Source of the DNA: Rhizobium redzepovicii
GTDB taxonomy: Bacteria; Pseudomonadota; Alphaproteobacteria; Rhizobiales; Rhizobiaceae
Assembly: GCF_019793435.1 (NCBI RefSeq)
Contig: NZ_JAILYH010000004.1
Span: 186,001 to 250,000 of the forward strand
Direction of reading: 5' to 3'
DNA length: 64,000 bases
The notes beneath the pieces were generated by a model that did no database searches, was not told the origin of the DNA, and saw only the letters and a program-made list of their open reading frames with translations. Shown in pieces: positions 53,257 through 61,929 of this stretch. Both the position numbers and the translations under genes were made by a program. Position 1 is the stretch's first letter; every line of letters begins with the position of its first letter.

Positions 53257-53745
53257 ATGCGTGACATCGTCCTTCTTCATGCGATCAAAAGCGCCATCCT
53301 GGCGCTTTTTTTCATGGTCGCGCTGCCGGCTTTCGCCGAGGAGCAGGTCCGCTTCGACAAGGAGCCGCTTCTTATCCAGACCGCCGCGGGCAAGGTGCTG
53401 CACTTTACCGTCGAGATCGCCTCGACGCCGGATCAGCGCGCCTACGGGCTGATGTTTCGTAAGACGATGGCAGATGATGCCGGGATGATCTTCGATTTCG
53501 ACGAGCCCAGGCGCGTAACCATGTGGATGGAAAATACCATCCTGCCGCTCGACATGCTTTTTGCCGACGACACTGGCACGATCCGCCACATCAAGGAAAA
53601 CGCGACGCCCTATTCGCGCGATATCATCGATTCGATGACCCCGGTGAAATATGTCGTCGAACTCAATGCCGGCATCGCCGCCAAACTCGGGATCAAACCG
53701 GGCGACAGAATCGTCAGCGCCACGACGACCAAGAAGTCGAAGTGA
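53257..53745 (+). CDS. DUF192 family exported protein
   Basis: A 162-residue protein with a signal peptide or N-terminal anchor (about 8-28, ILALFFMVALPAFAEE). The DUF192 core follows: VEIASTPDQRAYGLMFRKTM, GMIFDFDEPRRVTMWMENTI, LPLDMLFADDTGTIRHIKENATP and VVELNAGIAAKLGIKPGDRI. The function is unknown; it is often next to or near cold-shock genes, as here. Translation is coupled to the upstream gene. Confidence 0.9.
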   Translation: MRDIVLLHAIKSAILALFFMVALPAFAEEQVRFDKEPLLIQTAAGKVLHFTVEIASTPDQRAYGLMFRKTMADDAGMIFDFDEPRRVTMWMENTILPLDMLFADDTGTIRHIKENATPYSRDIIDSMTPVKYVVELNAGIAAKLGIKPGDRIVSATTTKKSK

Positions 53746-53777
53746 CGAGCCCGGGCGGCTTCAGGTCATTAAATTTG

Positions 53778-53854
<77 letters not shown>

Positions 53855-53911
53855 GTCTGGCGATCGCGTTCAGGGAGCGCGATCGGATGCGGCAGTTCTG
53901 GACGAGAAATC

Positions 53912-54217
53912 TCAATGCGTCCAGGGCTGCGTGCGGGTATAGCGGAAATTATCCGGATAGGCGACAACCTGGCGAACCGGATCCTTCGGCGCGATCACCC
54001 GGTATTCGATGCCGTTGCGCTGGGCATAGGCTTCGGCCAGTTCCTGTGTTTCAAAAGTGAGTTTCACCTGCTGGCGCGTATCGCCGGAGGAGGTGTAACC
54101 CATGATCGGATCGATCTTGCGCGGCGACTCCTGATCGAATTCAAGCACCCACAGATGGGTCTTGGCCTTGCCGGACTGCATGGCGGTCTTGGCTGGACGA
54201 TAGATCTTGGCAGACAT
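53912..54217 (-). CDS. NDUFS4-type complex I subunit (ETC complex I conserved region)
   Basis: A 101-residue homologue of the mitochondrial 18-kDa complex I subunit NDUFS4. It starts MSAKIYRPAKTAMQSGKAKT and continues with WVLEFDQESPRKIDPIMGYTSSGDTRQQVKL (about 23-53), the family hallmark, and FETQELAEAYAQRNGIEYRV. The ATG at 54217 is chosen for the family N-terminus; the open frame extends 67 codons further without a plausible start. Located apart from any nuo operon, upstream of tRNA-Arg. Confidence 0.93.
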   Translation of the reverse strand: MSAKIYRPAKTAMQSGKAKTHLWVLEFDQESPRKIDPIMGYTSSGDTRQQVKLTFETQELAEAYAQRNGIEYRVIAPKDPVRQVVAYPDNFRYTRTQPWTH

Positions 54218-54541
54218 GACTGCGCATCTCCGACTATGCGGGCAACACCCGCCTTTAATGGTCTCATTTCTCGTTGCCGAGGCTCTTGCTTCATCTTGAG
54301 AGATAGCGCGAAGAGATGAATTTTGCTTATCCGCGAATCCCCGCCTTTTCAAGAAAAAAGGCGGCGTATGACGCGTTGCCGGTACCATCGCGATGATAGG
54401 GCGATGCTGCGGAAGCAAGACACCGGCAGACAGGCCGGTTGCGCAATATTACCGATCGTCTCATGTTGTGATCATAACCTGATTGCCGCGGCCAACCCGC
54501 GGGACTATTTACGGCGCAGTCAATTTCAGTGGATTGCACGC
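54218..54541. other. Intergenic region, no supported gene
   Basis: About 320 bases before a possible very small gene. The part next to NDUFS4 presumably holds its promoter. Open frames crossing it lack ribosome sites. Nothing further is seen. Confidence 0.4.
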
Positions 54542-54655
54542 ATGATGAGACGTTCGGCGGAGTTCAATGCCATTGTGATCGGGGCCGGCATTACGGCTTT
54601 CTTCTACGTTGCCATTAGCTACGCTCAATATATCGGTCTGCTCGAACGCGGCTGA
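54542..54655 (+). CDS. Very small membrane protein, 37 residues
   Basis: A 37-residue frame ([20 protein letters not shown] start) with one membrane segment at about residues 9-30 and a basic N-terminus, which fits an inside-N orientation. The ribosome site (GTGGA) is weak. I rate it possible because the hydrophobic pattern is clean and the sequence is not a shadow of another gene. Confidence 0.4.
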   Translation: MMRRSAEFNAIVIGAGITAFFYVAISYAQYIGLLERG

Positions 54656-54771
54656 GGCAGCGCTCTCCTGACGTCTAGTTGCGTCCGGCGGTGCAGACGC
54701 GCGTCATGCAGCTTTTTCTAGAGACATCGACGTATCAGGCGGGATTCTTCGACCCGCGCTGGATTTATGGG

Positions 54772-54800
54772 TTGCGACGGCGAAGTGAACCGTGTATCTC
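54772..54800 (+). promoter_or_regulatory. Promoter of tRNA-Pro
   Basis: TTGCGA (54772-54777) and TATCTC (54795-54800) with 17 bases between, ending 12 bases before the tRNA. Confidence 0.65.
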
Positions 54801-54812
54801 CCCGCCACGGCA

Positions 54813-54889
<77 letters not shown>

Positions 54890-54990
54890 TTCAATATCCC
54901 GATATCTTGCATCTTTGACAGCCGCATCATGGCCCGCATTGTCGGGCGTGCTGTCGGCCAACTGCTTCCGGAAACGGATGACAGACAGAT

Positions 54991-55030
54991 AAAGCGCGTC
55001 GCATCAAACTTGATTGATGCGACGCGCTTT
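54991..55030. repeat. Palindromic element, copy 2
   Basis: Seventeen-base arms (54991-55007 and 55014-55030) are exact reverse complements around six bases. It is nearly the same as 3783-3820. Here too it lies between convergent transcription units (tRNA-Pro and the RTX gene), and it ends in CTTT then AGCTTTGTTTT. Confidence 0.85.
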
Positions 55031-55176
55031 AGCTTTGTTTTATGCATGATTGCCACGTTAGTCACCAGCAACCTTCCGTCGACGATGACGGAGACCTTGG
55101 TGTCCGAACGCCTGATCGGCGCTCGGATGTCAGCACGATGGTTGTGGCGATCGGACGACCGCCACAACGGGGACAA

Positions 55177-57219
55177 TTACAGGAGAAAATCGCCTGCCCC
55201 CAAGTGGACCAAGCCCTTCAGCTGAACCTCGAAGTCATGAACACCGTCGCCGTTCGTGTCGGCCTGGATAACGGTAACATCGTTCGCGGTTCCGGACTGG
55301 TCGTCATAGTGCCAAGCGAGCGCGCCAGCCTTGTGGTCGAACAGGGCATTCTCCTGTGCCTGAAAATGGAAGGTTCCATTGCCCGCCGCAGAGCCATTCG
55401 CATCGATCGCCGAGAGGTCGATCTTATCGATGCCGTGCTGGAAGTCGGTGATGACGTCGCGGTTCAAGCCGGACCCGGTTTCCGTCGGTGCTTTCAAGAT
55501 AAACTTATCCTCGCCGGTGCCACCGGTCATAATGTCCTTTCCGGCACCACCAATCAGGACATCATTGCCGGCGCCGCCATCCAGCTTGTCCGCGCCAGCC
55601 CCGCCAGTGAGAACGTTGCCGCCGCCGTTGCCGCCGGTCAGTACGTCGTTGTAGCTTGAGCCGGTCAAGTTTTCGATACTGGCGATCTTGTCGCCGGTCG
55701 CCTCGCCGCCCGATGCGACCTTAGTCGCCAAGTTGACGTTGACCGCGCCGGAGCCCGCATAGCTGGCGGTGTCGTTGCCAGTACCGCCGTCGAGCGCGTC
55801 CGCGCCGGCCCCGCCCTTCAACACATCACTACCACCGAGACCCTTGAAGGTTTCGTTGCCGCCGTTCGACTGACCGGTGTGTGGCAGGATATCGTTGCCA
55901 TTGGTGCCGACGAATTCCTTTGTCGGCGCGGTTGGCGTTGTCGGTTGCGTCGGGGTGGTTGGCGTTGTTGGCGTTGTCGGTTGCGTCGGCGTTGTCGGCG
56001 TTGTCGGCGTGGTTGGCGTTGCCGGGGTCGAGCTGGAGCCCGATTCGTAGGCACCGATATCGACAGTTCCAACGACGCGAGCGTGGCCGTCCAGATCGAC
56101 CGATGCGACACCGTATTTGCTGGTTCCGCTGTCGATCGCCGACGAGCCGGAGCCGAGGTGGAAGTTGTCGCTCGCTGCCCCCGCGAATGTCGGGTCGACG
56201 CCGAGCTTATTGCCGTTCGCCGTGCTGGGCATCGCGTTGCCGCCGTCGGTCTTGACCGATGCCTGGCCGGCCGTGCCGTTGTAGGTGATGTTGTTGGCCC
56301 AGACGACGTTGCTATTGGCGCCACTGGTAGACGTGTTATCGATCGCAGTGTTGTTCTTGTTCACCGATGGGTCCGCTACGGCGACGTTGTTGACCCAGGT
56401 GTTGTTGTTCGACGCGGAGTTGCTGAGCTCGCCGCGCCAGGTGCCGGTGTTCGCGTTGTCCTGATTGTTGTGGTATGCGGTGTTGTTTTTCACCGTGACA
56501 GAGTCGCTCCAGGTAACCTGAATGCCCTTGCCACCGTTCTCGTAGACGAGGTTGTTCTCAACCAGGGTCTTGAACGTGTAGTTCGGATGACCGCTCGACT
56601 GCGTGCTCTGGAAATCGTCGATGATGATGCCATTGCCATCGGTGTGTGCACCCGCCTTCGTGACGTTGTCGTGTGAGATATTGTTCCGCACGATCGTCCG
56701 GTAGCCGTCCGTCGAGGTATCGCCGGTAATGTTCCGGTTCTCGTAGATCGAGATGCCCGAGTACCAGCCGGACGACGCGTTATTGTACGTCTCGTTCCCT
56801 TCGACCCGGATGAAGTCCGATTGGTTGAACTGAATGCCCGACTCGCCGCTGTCGTGGACAGTATTGTTGAGGATCTGGATGTGGTGGACGTTGTTCGCTT
56901 CGATGCCGTCGCCAGTGCCGCCCTTGATGTCAAAGCCGTCGATGACCACGTAGTTGCCGTTGACACTGATCCCGGTGTATGAGCCCGCTGGCGGCCGGAT
57001 CAGCGCCCCCCCGGGCACTTCCGAGCGCAGTGTGATGTTGCCTGCCGCTGAGCCGTCCTTGTCGATGTTGATGGACTCGTTGTAGGTCCCCGCTTTCACC
57101 ACGACCTCGTCGCCGGGCTTGAGGTTCGACGCCATCGCGTCACCGATCGTGCGGAAAGGCGAGGAGGCACTGCCGTTACCGCTGCTGCTGCCAGTCGTCG
57201 CTACGTAGTATGTTGTCAT
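55177..57219 (-). CDS. RTX-type secreted protein with right-handed beta-helix domain
   Basis: A 680-residue protein, no N-terminal signal. N-terminal part (about 1-385): parallel beta-helix, starting YYVATTGSSSGNGSASSPFRTIGDA, with many Asn-rich turns (ILNNTVHDSG, VRNNISHDN, VKNNTAYHNN), as in polysaccharide lyases and epimerases. A Pro/Thr linker follows (about 400-435). The C-terminal part holds calcium-binding nonapeptide repeats (GGAGADALDGGTGND, GGAGADKLDGGAGND, GGAGKDIMTGG) and ends in a hydrophobic GAGDFLL, as expected for a type I secretion signal. The ATG at 57219 follows GAGGAA; an upstream ATG has none. It may act on surface or plant polysaccharides. The transporter is not in the window. 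Confidence 0.88.
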   Translation of the reverse strand: MTTYYVATTGSSSGNGSASSPFRTIGDAMASNLKPGDEVVVKAGTYNESINIDKDGSAAGNITLRSEVPGGALIRPPAGSYTGISVNGNYVVIDGFDIKGGTGDGIEANNVHHIQILNNTVHDSGESGIQFNQSDFIRVEGNETYNNASSGWYSGISIYENRNITGDTSTDGYRTIVRNNISHDNVTKAGAHTDGNGIIIDDFQSTQSSGHPNYTFKTLVENNLVYENGGKGIQVTWSDSVTVKNNTAYHNNQDNANTGTWRGELSNSASNNNTWVNNVAVADPSVNKNNTAIDNTSTSGANSNVVWANNITYNGTAGQASVKTDGGNAMPSTANGNKLGVDPTFAGAASDNFHLGSGSSAIDSGTSKYGVASVDLDGHARVVGTVDIGAYESGSSSTPATPTTPTTPTTPTQPTTPTTPTTPTQPTTPTAPTKEFVGTNGNDILPHTGQSNGGNETFKGLGGSDVLKGGAGADALDGGTGNDTASYAGSGAVNVNLATKVASGGEATGDKIASIENLTGSSYNDVLTGGNGGGNVLTGGAGADKLDGGAGNDVLIGGAGKDIMTGGTGEDKFILKAPTETGSGLNRDVITDFQHGIDKIDLSAIDANGSAAGNGTFHFQAQENALFDHKAGALAWHYDDQSGTANDVTVIQADTNGDGVHDFEVQLKGLVHLGAGDFLL
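55927..56022. repeat. Short tandem repeat encoding Pro/Thr linker
   Basis: GGCGTTGTC / GGTTGCGTC / GGCGTGGTT type 9-base units repeat about ten times. On the minus strand they encode TPT and TQP triplets between the beta-helix and the RTX domain. Such arrays vary in number easily. Confidence 0.75.
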
Positions 57220-57986
57220 TGTCTTGTTCCTCAACCCCTGCCCGTTAATATTTCAGGTTAATCATGTCTTACGGCGGGGGGTTATAGGGCGACATTTTGG
57301 AGGGCGCAACAGCAACGCAACGGTAAGTACTTGAGAAACATAGCCATATTGCTGCCACATTATCCCAATCACTTCGATGTTACGTTTTGAAATATTTGTA
57401 GAATTTCGAGTCGCCCAAATTGGGGCAGTATAAATGTCTCGCATTTCGCGAATTATTCTTTCTGCAACTATAGCGAAATGCGTCTATTGAAAACATTAGA
57501 AAAACCTGACGGCGTGACTGGAATCCTGTCGTCAGAGGCGGAACCGACATTTTTTTCTGAATTTAGCAATTTTTGGGTAAAATCACCCTAAAAATGCGGG
57601 CGGATCGCGATGGTTAGGGGAGGCAGGACCGTAGAATCGCCCGCACTTCGGGGCCCAGAATAAGCCCCGCTCAAACGGATCGGCGATCAGGAAATGCTCT
57701 CGTTTTCTGATCTCGATGCAGCATTCGGGTACTCTGAACGCCGCGGCAGGCATGCCGCAAGAAGCGCGCCTGCCACGCCGGGGAAGTCCCGCTCTATGAC
57801 ATCGAGCTTGCTCCGACGGCTGTTGCGATGTCAGCCGTCGCCGAGAAACATCGGCTTTGCAAGGCCTGTCGGCGATACGACCTACAACGGCAACGAAACG
57901 TGCCTAAGGTTTGAATGCAAACCGCGTTTCGAGCGGGCCGTTGACGGCTTGCAAGGTCGAGGCTGCAAGCCGTCGCTTGACCCAGT
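57220..57986. other. AT-rich intergenic region with inverted repeats
   Basis: About 770 bases without a supported gene. 57230-57590 is clearly AT-richer than the neighbours and would hold the promoter of the RTX gene. Inverted repeats are TGCGGGCG/CGCCCGCA (57595-57602 and 57638-57645), CGGGGC/GCCCCG (57649-57654 and 57664-57669) and GACGGCTTGCA/TGCAAGCCGTC (57943-57953 and 57964-57974). A 98-codon frame at 57694-57990 has no ribosome site and is not called. Confidence 0.5.
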
Positions 57987-58319
57987 TTAACGCCCTTGGA
58001 AAATCTTGATCAGCTTCGGTGTGAACTTGTGGCTTTTGATGTCAACGAAGTCATCGTAGGTGGCGCGACCGGAAATCATCGCCGCTAGAAGCCGATTGCA
58101 GGCAACGCGCGGAGCGTCTTTGTCCGAAGCGTTTGTCACGATGCCAGCGTTGCGGCGCGCATTTGCATCGAAGCTCTTCACGCAAATATTGACAGCCTCA
58201 TTTCTCGCTCTTGCACTCCCCTGCGTCAAAGTAACGAAGGAATCATATTCCTGGCGAGTCGGTACGCAGGCAGCGAGCAAGGCCATGGCAATCAATACTA
58301 TTATGGTGCGAGTAGGCAT
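57987..58319 (-). CDS. Small lipoprotein, hypothetical
   Basis: A 110-residue lipoprotein: the lipobox LAAC ends at residue 18, preceded by a hydrophobic MPTRTIIVLIAMALLA stretch. The mature part is polar and helical, with two further cysteines (INICVKSF and RVACNRLL) and a C-terminal DDFVDIKSHKFTPKLIKIFQ. No known domain. It is probably real because of the clean lipobox. It sits in the accessory stretch next to the AT-rich region and is divergent from the exported protein at 58541. Confidence 0.72.
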   Translation of the reverse strand: MPTRTIIVLIAMALLAACVPTRQEYDSFVTLTQGSARARNEAVNICVKSFDANARRNAGIVTNASDKDAPRVACNRLLAAMISGRATYDDFVDIKSHKFTPKLIKIFQGR

Positions 58320-58540
58320 TGTTACCTTATTCCTTTAAATATCCGATGGTCGGTTTCTGGTGTTTATTTCGATTCGTGTGATGCAGGAAAGACAACGCGC
58401 AAAAATTGCGATGTCGCCCAGAAGAAAAATTGCTGCATTTTGACAGTTCAGCCCTGCCGTATACTGCCCTAATCACAATAGGCGGGATGTTGTTTCGCCC
58501 GACGGGTTGTAATTTGCCGCCAATCCTGAGGAGGCGGAAC

Positions 58541-58936
58541 ATGAGAACCATCCTATCCAGCGTCGGCGCTGCGGCCTTCATGCTGTCGGCTGTGAACACC
58601 TATGCCGTCGATCTTCCGGCCGGCGCCAAGAAGGTCACGATGGAAGAGTTTAAAGCATTTGCTGATGGCAAGCATGTGAAGGTGGAGATCGTTGATCTGG
58701 ACAAGCCCGTGACCGCTGATCTGGTCTGGAACTGGAAGAAGGGCACGATCACCGGTAAGGCTGATGTCGGCGGCAAAACGATCGACGTGAAAACCAAACT
58801 CACATTCAAGGGCGATAAAGCTTGCTCCAATGGCAAGGGCGAAAAACCGAGCTGCCATTCGATCTATATCGACGGCGACAAGTTCTACGAAGTTCGCGAT
58901 GATATGAAAGTTCATGCGGTCTCGACGGTCGGCTGA
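58541..58936 (+). CDS. Small exported protein (possibly DUF995-like)
   Basis: A 131-residue protein with a signal peptide (about 1-22, SAVNTYAVD). The mature part begins LPAGAKKVTMEEFKAFADGK and contains WNWKKGTITGKADVGGK and two cysteines (DKACSNGKGEKPSCHS) that may pair, then YIDGDKFYEVRDD. The pattern of a TMEEF.AFADGK motif followed by a Trp-rich and KGDKxC segment recalls DUF995 proteins, but I am not sure. GGAGG lies seven bases before the ATG. The 220 bases upstream hold no gene. Confidence 0.72.
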   Translation: MRTILSSVGAAAFMLSAVNTYAVDLPAGAKKVTMEEFKAFADGKHVKVEIVDLDKPVTADLVWNWKKGTITGKADVGGKTIDVKTKLTFKGDKACSNGKGEKPSCHSIYIDGDKFYEVRDDMKVHAVSTVG

Positions 58937-59059
58937 AGCTGCGGCTCGATTAAGGAACTTGCTGACATGTGGGCAGTCGCAGTGGACACGGCCCGCCAAC
59001 ACGGCGGGCTGATGTTTTACCTTGAAGGCCCATGACGGATCTGCGCTGCCCGGATCTTC

Positions 59060-59371
59060 TTAGCGATCGAGGAAATGCTCGAAGTAGATCTCGGGGATCG
59101 GGTAGGCGTAGACGCCTCTATCGACGAAGCCGTGTCTGTAGAGGCAGTTTCTCAGCGCCGCGTTGTAATGCAGGCTTTGCGGATCCGGCGAGCCGCGTCG
59201 CCAGGAACCCGCCTCCGGCACGCACCACCGGAGCGATTTGTCGTATCGAGCCAGGAGGACCGGATCGGTATCGACCCGGATGCCGCTGTAGGATTGATAG
59301 TTTGAAGGAGACTCCGCGGCCGAAATACAGCCCAAGCTAAGCGCAACGCCAACGACTGCCATCAATTTCAT
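59060..59371 (-). CDS. Small exported protein, hypothetical
   Basis: A 103-residue protein with a short signal peptide (about 1-19, ALSLGCISAAES). The mature part has paired cysteines (LRWCVPEAG and LRNCLYRHGF) and an aromatic tail (YAYPIPEIYFEHFL). No family recognised. It could be an accessory envelope protein. Its neighbours on both sides are other small exported proteins. Confidence 0.65.
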   Translation of the reverse strand: MKLMAVVGVALSLGCISAAESPSNYQSYSGIRVDTDPVLLARYDKSLRWCVPEAGSWRRGSPDPQSLHYNAALRNCLYRHGFVDRGVYAYPIPEIYFEHFLDR

Positions 59372-59540
59372 TGGATTTAGTTCTCCCCTGATCGATTATC
59401 GAAGTAATCGAGCGGAACGTTATTGGTTCCAATGCCTGCGGGCAAGGGGACTTGTGGCCTGCGGTCTGAGCGGCGCATGGACTGGATTGCCGGCGCTCCG
59501 TGACAGATGAGCCTCGATCGCGAAGCGCCGGGCTCTTCGA

Positions 59541-59981
59541 TCAATCCAGGAGATCGGCCGGTACTTTGCCGCCATTTTCCGACAGGCGTTTCATCAGTGC
59601 CTTGTGCAGCCACATATTCATCTTGGCGGAATCACCGATGTCGCCGGTATAGCCGAGTTCAGAGGCGAGCTCCTTGCGCTCGGCCATGCTCGCATCCATT
59701 CCGACCGCTTTCATCAAATCCACGATCGAGTGGCGCCAATCGAGTTTCTGGCCGCTCTTTTTCACGGCCGCGTCGAGGATCGGGACGATATCGACATTTG
59801 CTGTGGACGGTGCCGCGGCCGGCTTGCTTTGAGCGGGAGAGGCGGCAGGTGCGGCACTGGGCGCTGCCGGCGGCGAGACGGGCGCCTGGGCGGGTTGCGT
59901 CTTCGGCGCGCCTGATGCAACGGGTTCGGCTGCTTTCGCTTCTCCGAAGATTGCATGTTTGATCTTGTCGAAAATGCCCAT
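59541..59981 (-). CDS. DUF3597 family protein
   Basis: A 146-residue protein: MGIFDKIKHAIFG N-terminus, a low-complexity Ala/Pro/Gln/Ser linker (about 20-60), and a C-terminal domain (about 65-146) with DIVPILDAAVKKSGQKLDWRHSIVDLMK and MNMWLHKALMKRLSENGG. The C-terminal domain matches DUF3597. The start is the ATG at 59981, with TGGAGG a few bases upstream. Function unknown. It belongs to the accessory stretch. Confidence 0.8.
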   Translation of the reverse strand: MGIFDKIKHAIFGEAKAAEPVASGAPKTQPAQAPVSPPAAPSAAPAASPAQSKPAAAPSTANVDIVPILDAAVKKSGQKLDWRHSIVDLMKAVGMDASMAERKELASELGYTGDIGDSAKMNMWLHKALMKRLSENGGKVPADLLD

Positions 59982-60486
59982 TCTTGAACCTCCAGTTCCA
60001 TTAGATGAGAACATGCTGAAACATGGACTTCCTGCCTGATATATCCAGACGGAGGGGAGTTATTTTTGCCTATCTCAATCGATGATGGAAAATCCAGTTT
60101 CAAGGCAAGGTGCAGGCGACCCGCAAAACGCTGCGAATGGATCAATCGCCGTCCAGTCGCATCGAGATCTGCGCTTTTCTTGCCCGCTGTGAAGATTGCT
60201 GACGCGGCCGGGAAGGAAATACTCGGCCGGCACTCCGGCCGATGCAAGACATGCTCGCTTTCGGCACAGTCGGGTTGGCAATTCGTATTTCAATAACCGT
60301 GAAAGATCATTGTACGCCACAGAGCCGACTTGCCCCGCTGTGTTGTGAAACATTCGTCATCCCTTCACGTTGCCTTGCCATGGATGTCCCGCAGGTTGCA
60401 GGCGTCCAGACGATCGAAGGCACGCGCGTTCCTCGATTTTCGATTGCCGGGCAGATCGCTTGGCGAATGGGAAACGGAGGAAAAAC
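59982..60486. other. Intergenic region, no supported gene
   Basis: About 500 bases. Short open frames on both strands (for instance 60242-60490 plus and 60075-60353 minus) have no ribosome site and no recognisable product. No strong palindrome is seen. Confidence 0.5.
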
Positions 60487-61059
60487 ATGACCCATAATCA
60501 CAATGGACTATCCCTGGCGGTGCTTGCATCCACCTGCGCCCTGCTTGCCATGCCGGCAAGCGATGCACACGCCATCGATGTCGGCGTATCGGTAAATGCC
60601 GGCAATGCCGCCAGCGCCGATGTCGGGGCGTCGCTTGGCGGCGGCAGTGGCATCCGCGCCGATGCCAATGCTTCCGTCGGCGGTTCGAGCGGCGTCAACG
60701 CCAATGCGACCGCCAATGCCGGCGGCGGCCGGGGCGTTGATGCCGATCTCAATGCACGCATCGGCGGCTCCAGTGGGCTTGATACCGATGCCACGGCCTC
60801 GGTCAGACGCGGCAGCGGCATCGATGCCAATCTCGCCATCGGCGGGGCAGGGGGCAGCAACAAATCCGCGGCAGACGGTAACCTCAGCGCATCGCAGGCC
60901 CGCATCCTGGATGACTTCCGGTCGAGGCCGGTCAATGAGCAACGCAAGATGCTTGTCCGTTGCGTTGATATCTCATCGCCTGGCGGCTCGGCCTCAGGTG
61001 GTTCTGATTCCGGCCTTGCCGGTCTCTGCAGCCTGCTGCAGGCGTCAGCCTCGCGCTGA
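60487..61059 (+). CDS. Exported protein with 14-residue Gly/Ala/Asp repeats
   Basis: A 190-residue protein with a signal peptide ending near residue 28 (SDAHAID). The mature part (about 30-120) is built from 14-residue units: GGGSGIRADANASV, GGSSGVNANATANA, GGGRGVDADLNARI, GGSSGLDTDATASV, RRGSGIDANLAI. Each has a Gly-Ser turn, a hydrophobic residue at position 6 and alternating Asp/Asn and Ala, which suits a regular beta solenoid. The C-terminal part (about 130-190) is a helical DNLSASQARILDDFRSRP-type segment with two cysteines. GGAGG lies seven bases before the ATG. No family recognised. Confidence 0.75.
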   Translation: MTHNHNGLSLAVLASTCALLAMPASDAHAIDVGVSVNAGNAASADVGASLGGGSGIRADANASVGGSSGVNANATANAGGGRGVDADLNARIGGSSGLDTDATASVRRGSGIDANLAIGGAGGSNKSAADGNLSASQARILDDFRSRPVNEQRKMLVRCVDISSPGGSASGGSDSGLAGLCSLLQASASR

Positions 61060-61063
61060 ACGT

Positions 61064-61101
61064 GAAAGACCCGCCGAACCGGAAGGCACGGCGGGTCTTT
61101 C
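61064..61101. terminator. Terminator between the repeat protein and aapP
   Basis: GAAAGACCCGCCG (61064-61076) pairs exactly with CGGCGGGTCTTTC (61089-61101). The stem ends in AAAG/CTTT on both sides, so it could stop transcription from both convergent genes. Confidence 0.75.
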
Positions 61102-61137
61102 AAATTGCTCGGTTCCCCAGCCTTATGCAGGATCTGC

Positions 61138-61911
61138 CTAATGCAGGATCTGGCTGAGGAACAGCTTGGTGCGTTCGTGCTGCGGATTGTCGAAGAACTC
61201 GGCCGGGGAATTCTGCTCGACGATCTGGCCCTGATCCATGAAGATGACGCGGTTGGCGACCTGGCGGGCAAAGCCCATTTCATGGGTGACGCACAGCATG
61301 GTCATGCCTTCCTCGGCAAGGCCCACCATGGTGTCGAGCACTTCCTTGATCATCTCGGGATCGAGCGCCGAGGTCGGCTCGTCGAACAGCATGATCTTCG
61401 GGTTCATGCATAGCGACCTGGCGATCGCCACGCGCTGCTGCTGGCCGCCGGAAAGCTGTCCCGGATATTTGTTGGCCTGCTCGGGGATCTTGACGCGCTT
61501 GAGGAAATGCATGGCGATTTCTTCCGCCTGCTTCTTCGGCATCTTGCGCACCCAGATCGGCGCCAGCGTGCAATTTTCGAGGATCGTCAGGTGGGGGAAG
61601 AGGTTGAAGTGCTGGAACACCATGCCGACTTCGCGCCTGACCTCGTCGATCTTCTTCAGGTCGTTGGTGAGTTCGGTGCCGTCGACGATAATGCGGCCCT
61701 TCTGATGCTCTTCCAGGCGGTTGATGCAGCGGATCATCGTCGACTTGCCGGAACCCGACGGGCCGGCGATGACGATGCGCTCGCCGCGCATGACCTTAAG
61801 GTTGATATCGCGCAGCACGTGAAAATCGCCGTACCACTTGTTCATGTTGATGATATCGACCGCCACTTCCGTTGCGGAAACGGTGAGCTTTTTAGCTGGA
61901 GCTTCAGCCAT
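61138..61911 (-). CDS. aapP: General L-amino acid ABC transporter ATP-binding protein
   Basis: The ATPase of the broad-specificity amino-acid importer AapJQMP. The 257-residue product has Walker [11 protein letters not shown] (about 47-56), Q-loop [12 protein letters not shown], signature [15 protein letters not shown] (about 152-166) and Walker [14 protein letters not shown] with the switch VTHEMGFAR. It is the last gene of aapQMP as seen here, 18 bases after aapM. Length and sequence are typical of the PAAT (polar amino acid) family. Confidence 0.95.
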   Translation of the reverse strand: MAEAPAKKLTVSATEVAVDIINMNKWYGDFHVLRDINLKVMRGERIVIAGPSGSGKSTMIRCINRLEEHQKGRIIVDGTELTNDLKKIDEVRREVGMVFQHFNLFPHLTILENCTLAPIWVRKMPKKQAEEIAMHFLKRVKIPEQANKYPGQLSGGQQQRVAIARSLCMNPKIMLFDEPTSALDPEMIKEVLDTMVGLAEEGMTMLCVTHEMGFARQVANRVIFMDQGQIVEQNSPAEFFDNPQHERTKLFLSQILH

Positions 61912-61929
61912 GATTGTTTTCCCTCATTC

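Noticed and set aside
55042..56676. Long plus-strand open frames under the RTX gene
   Set aside because: Antisense to the repeat-rich coding region; composition simply mirrors it.
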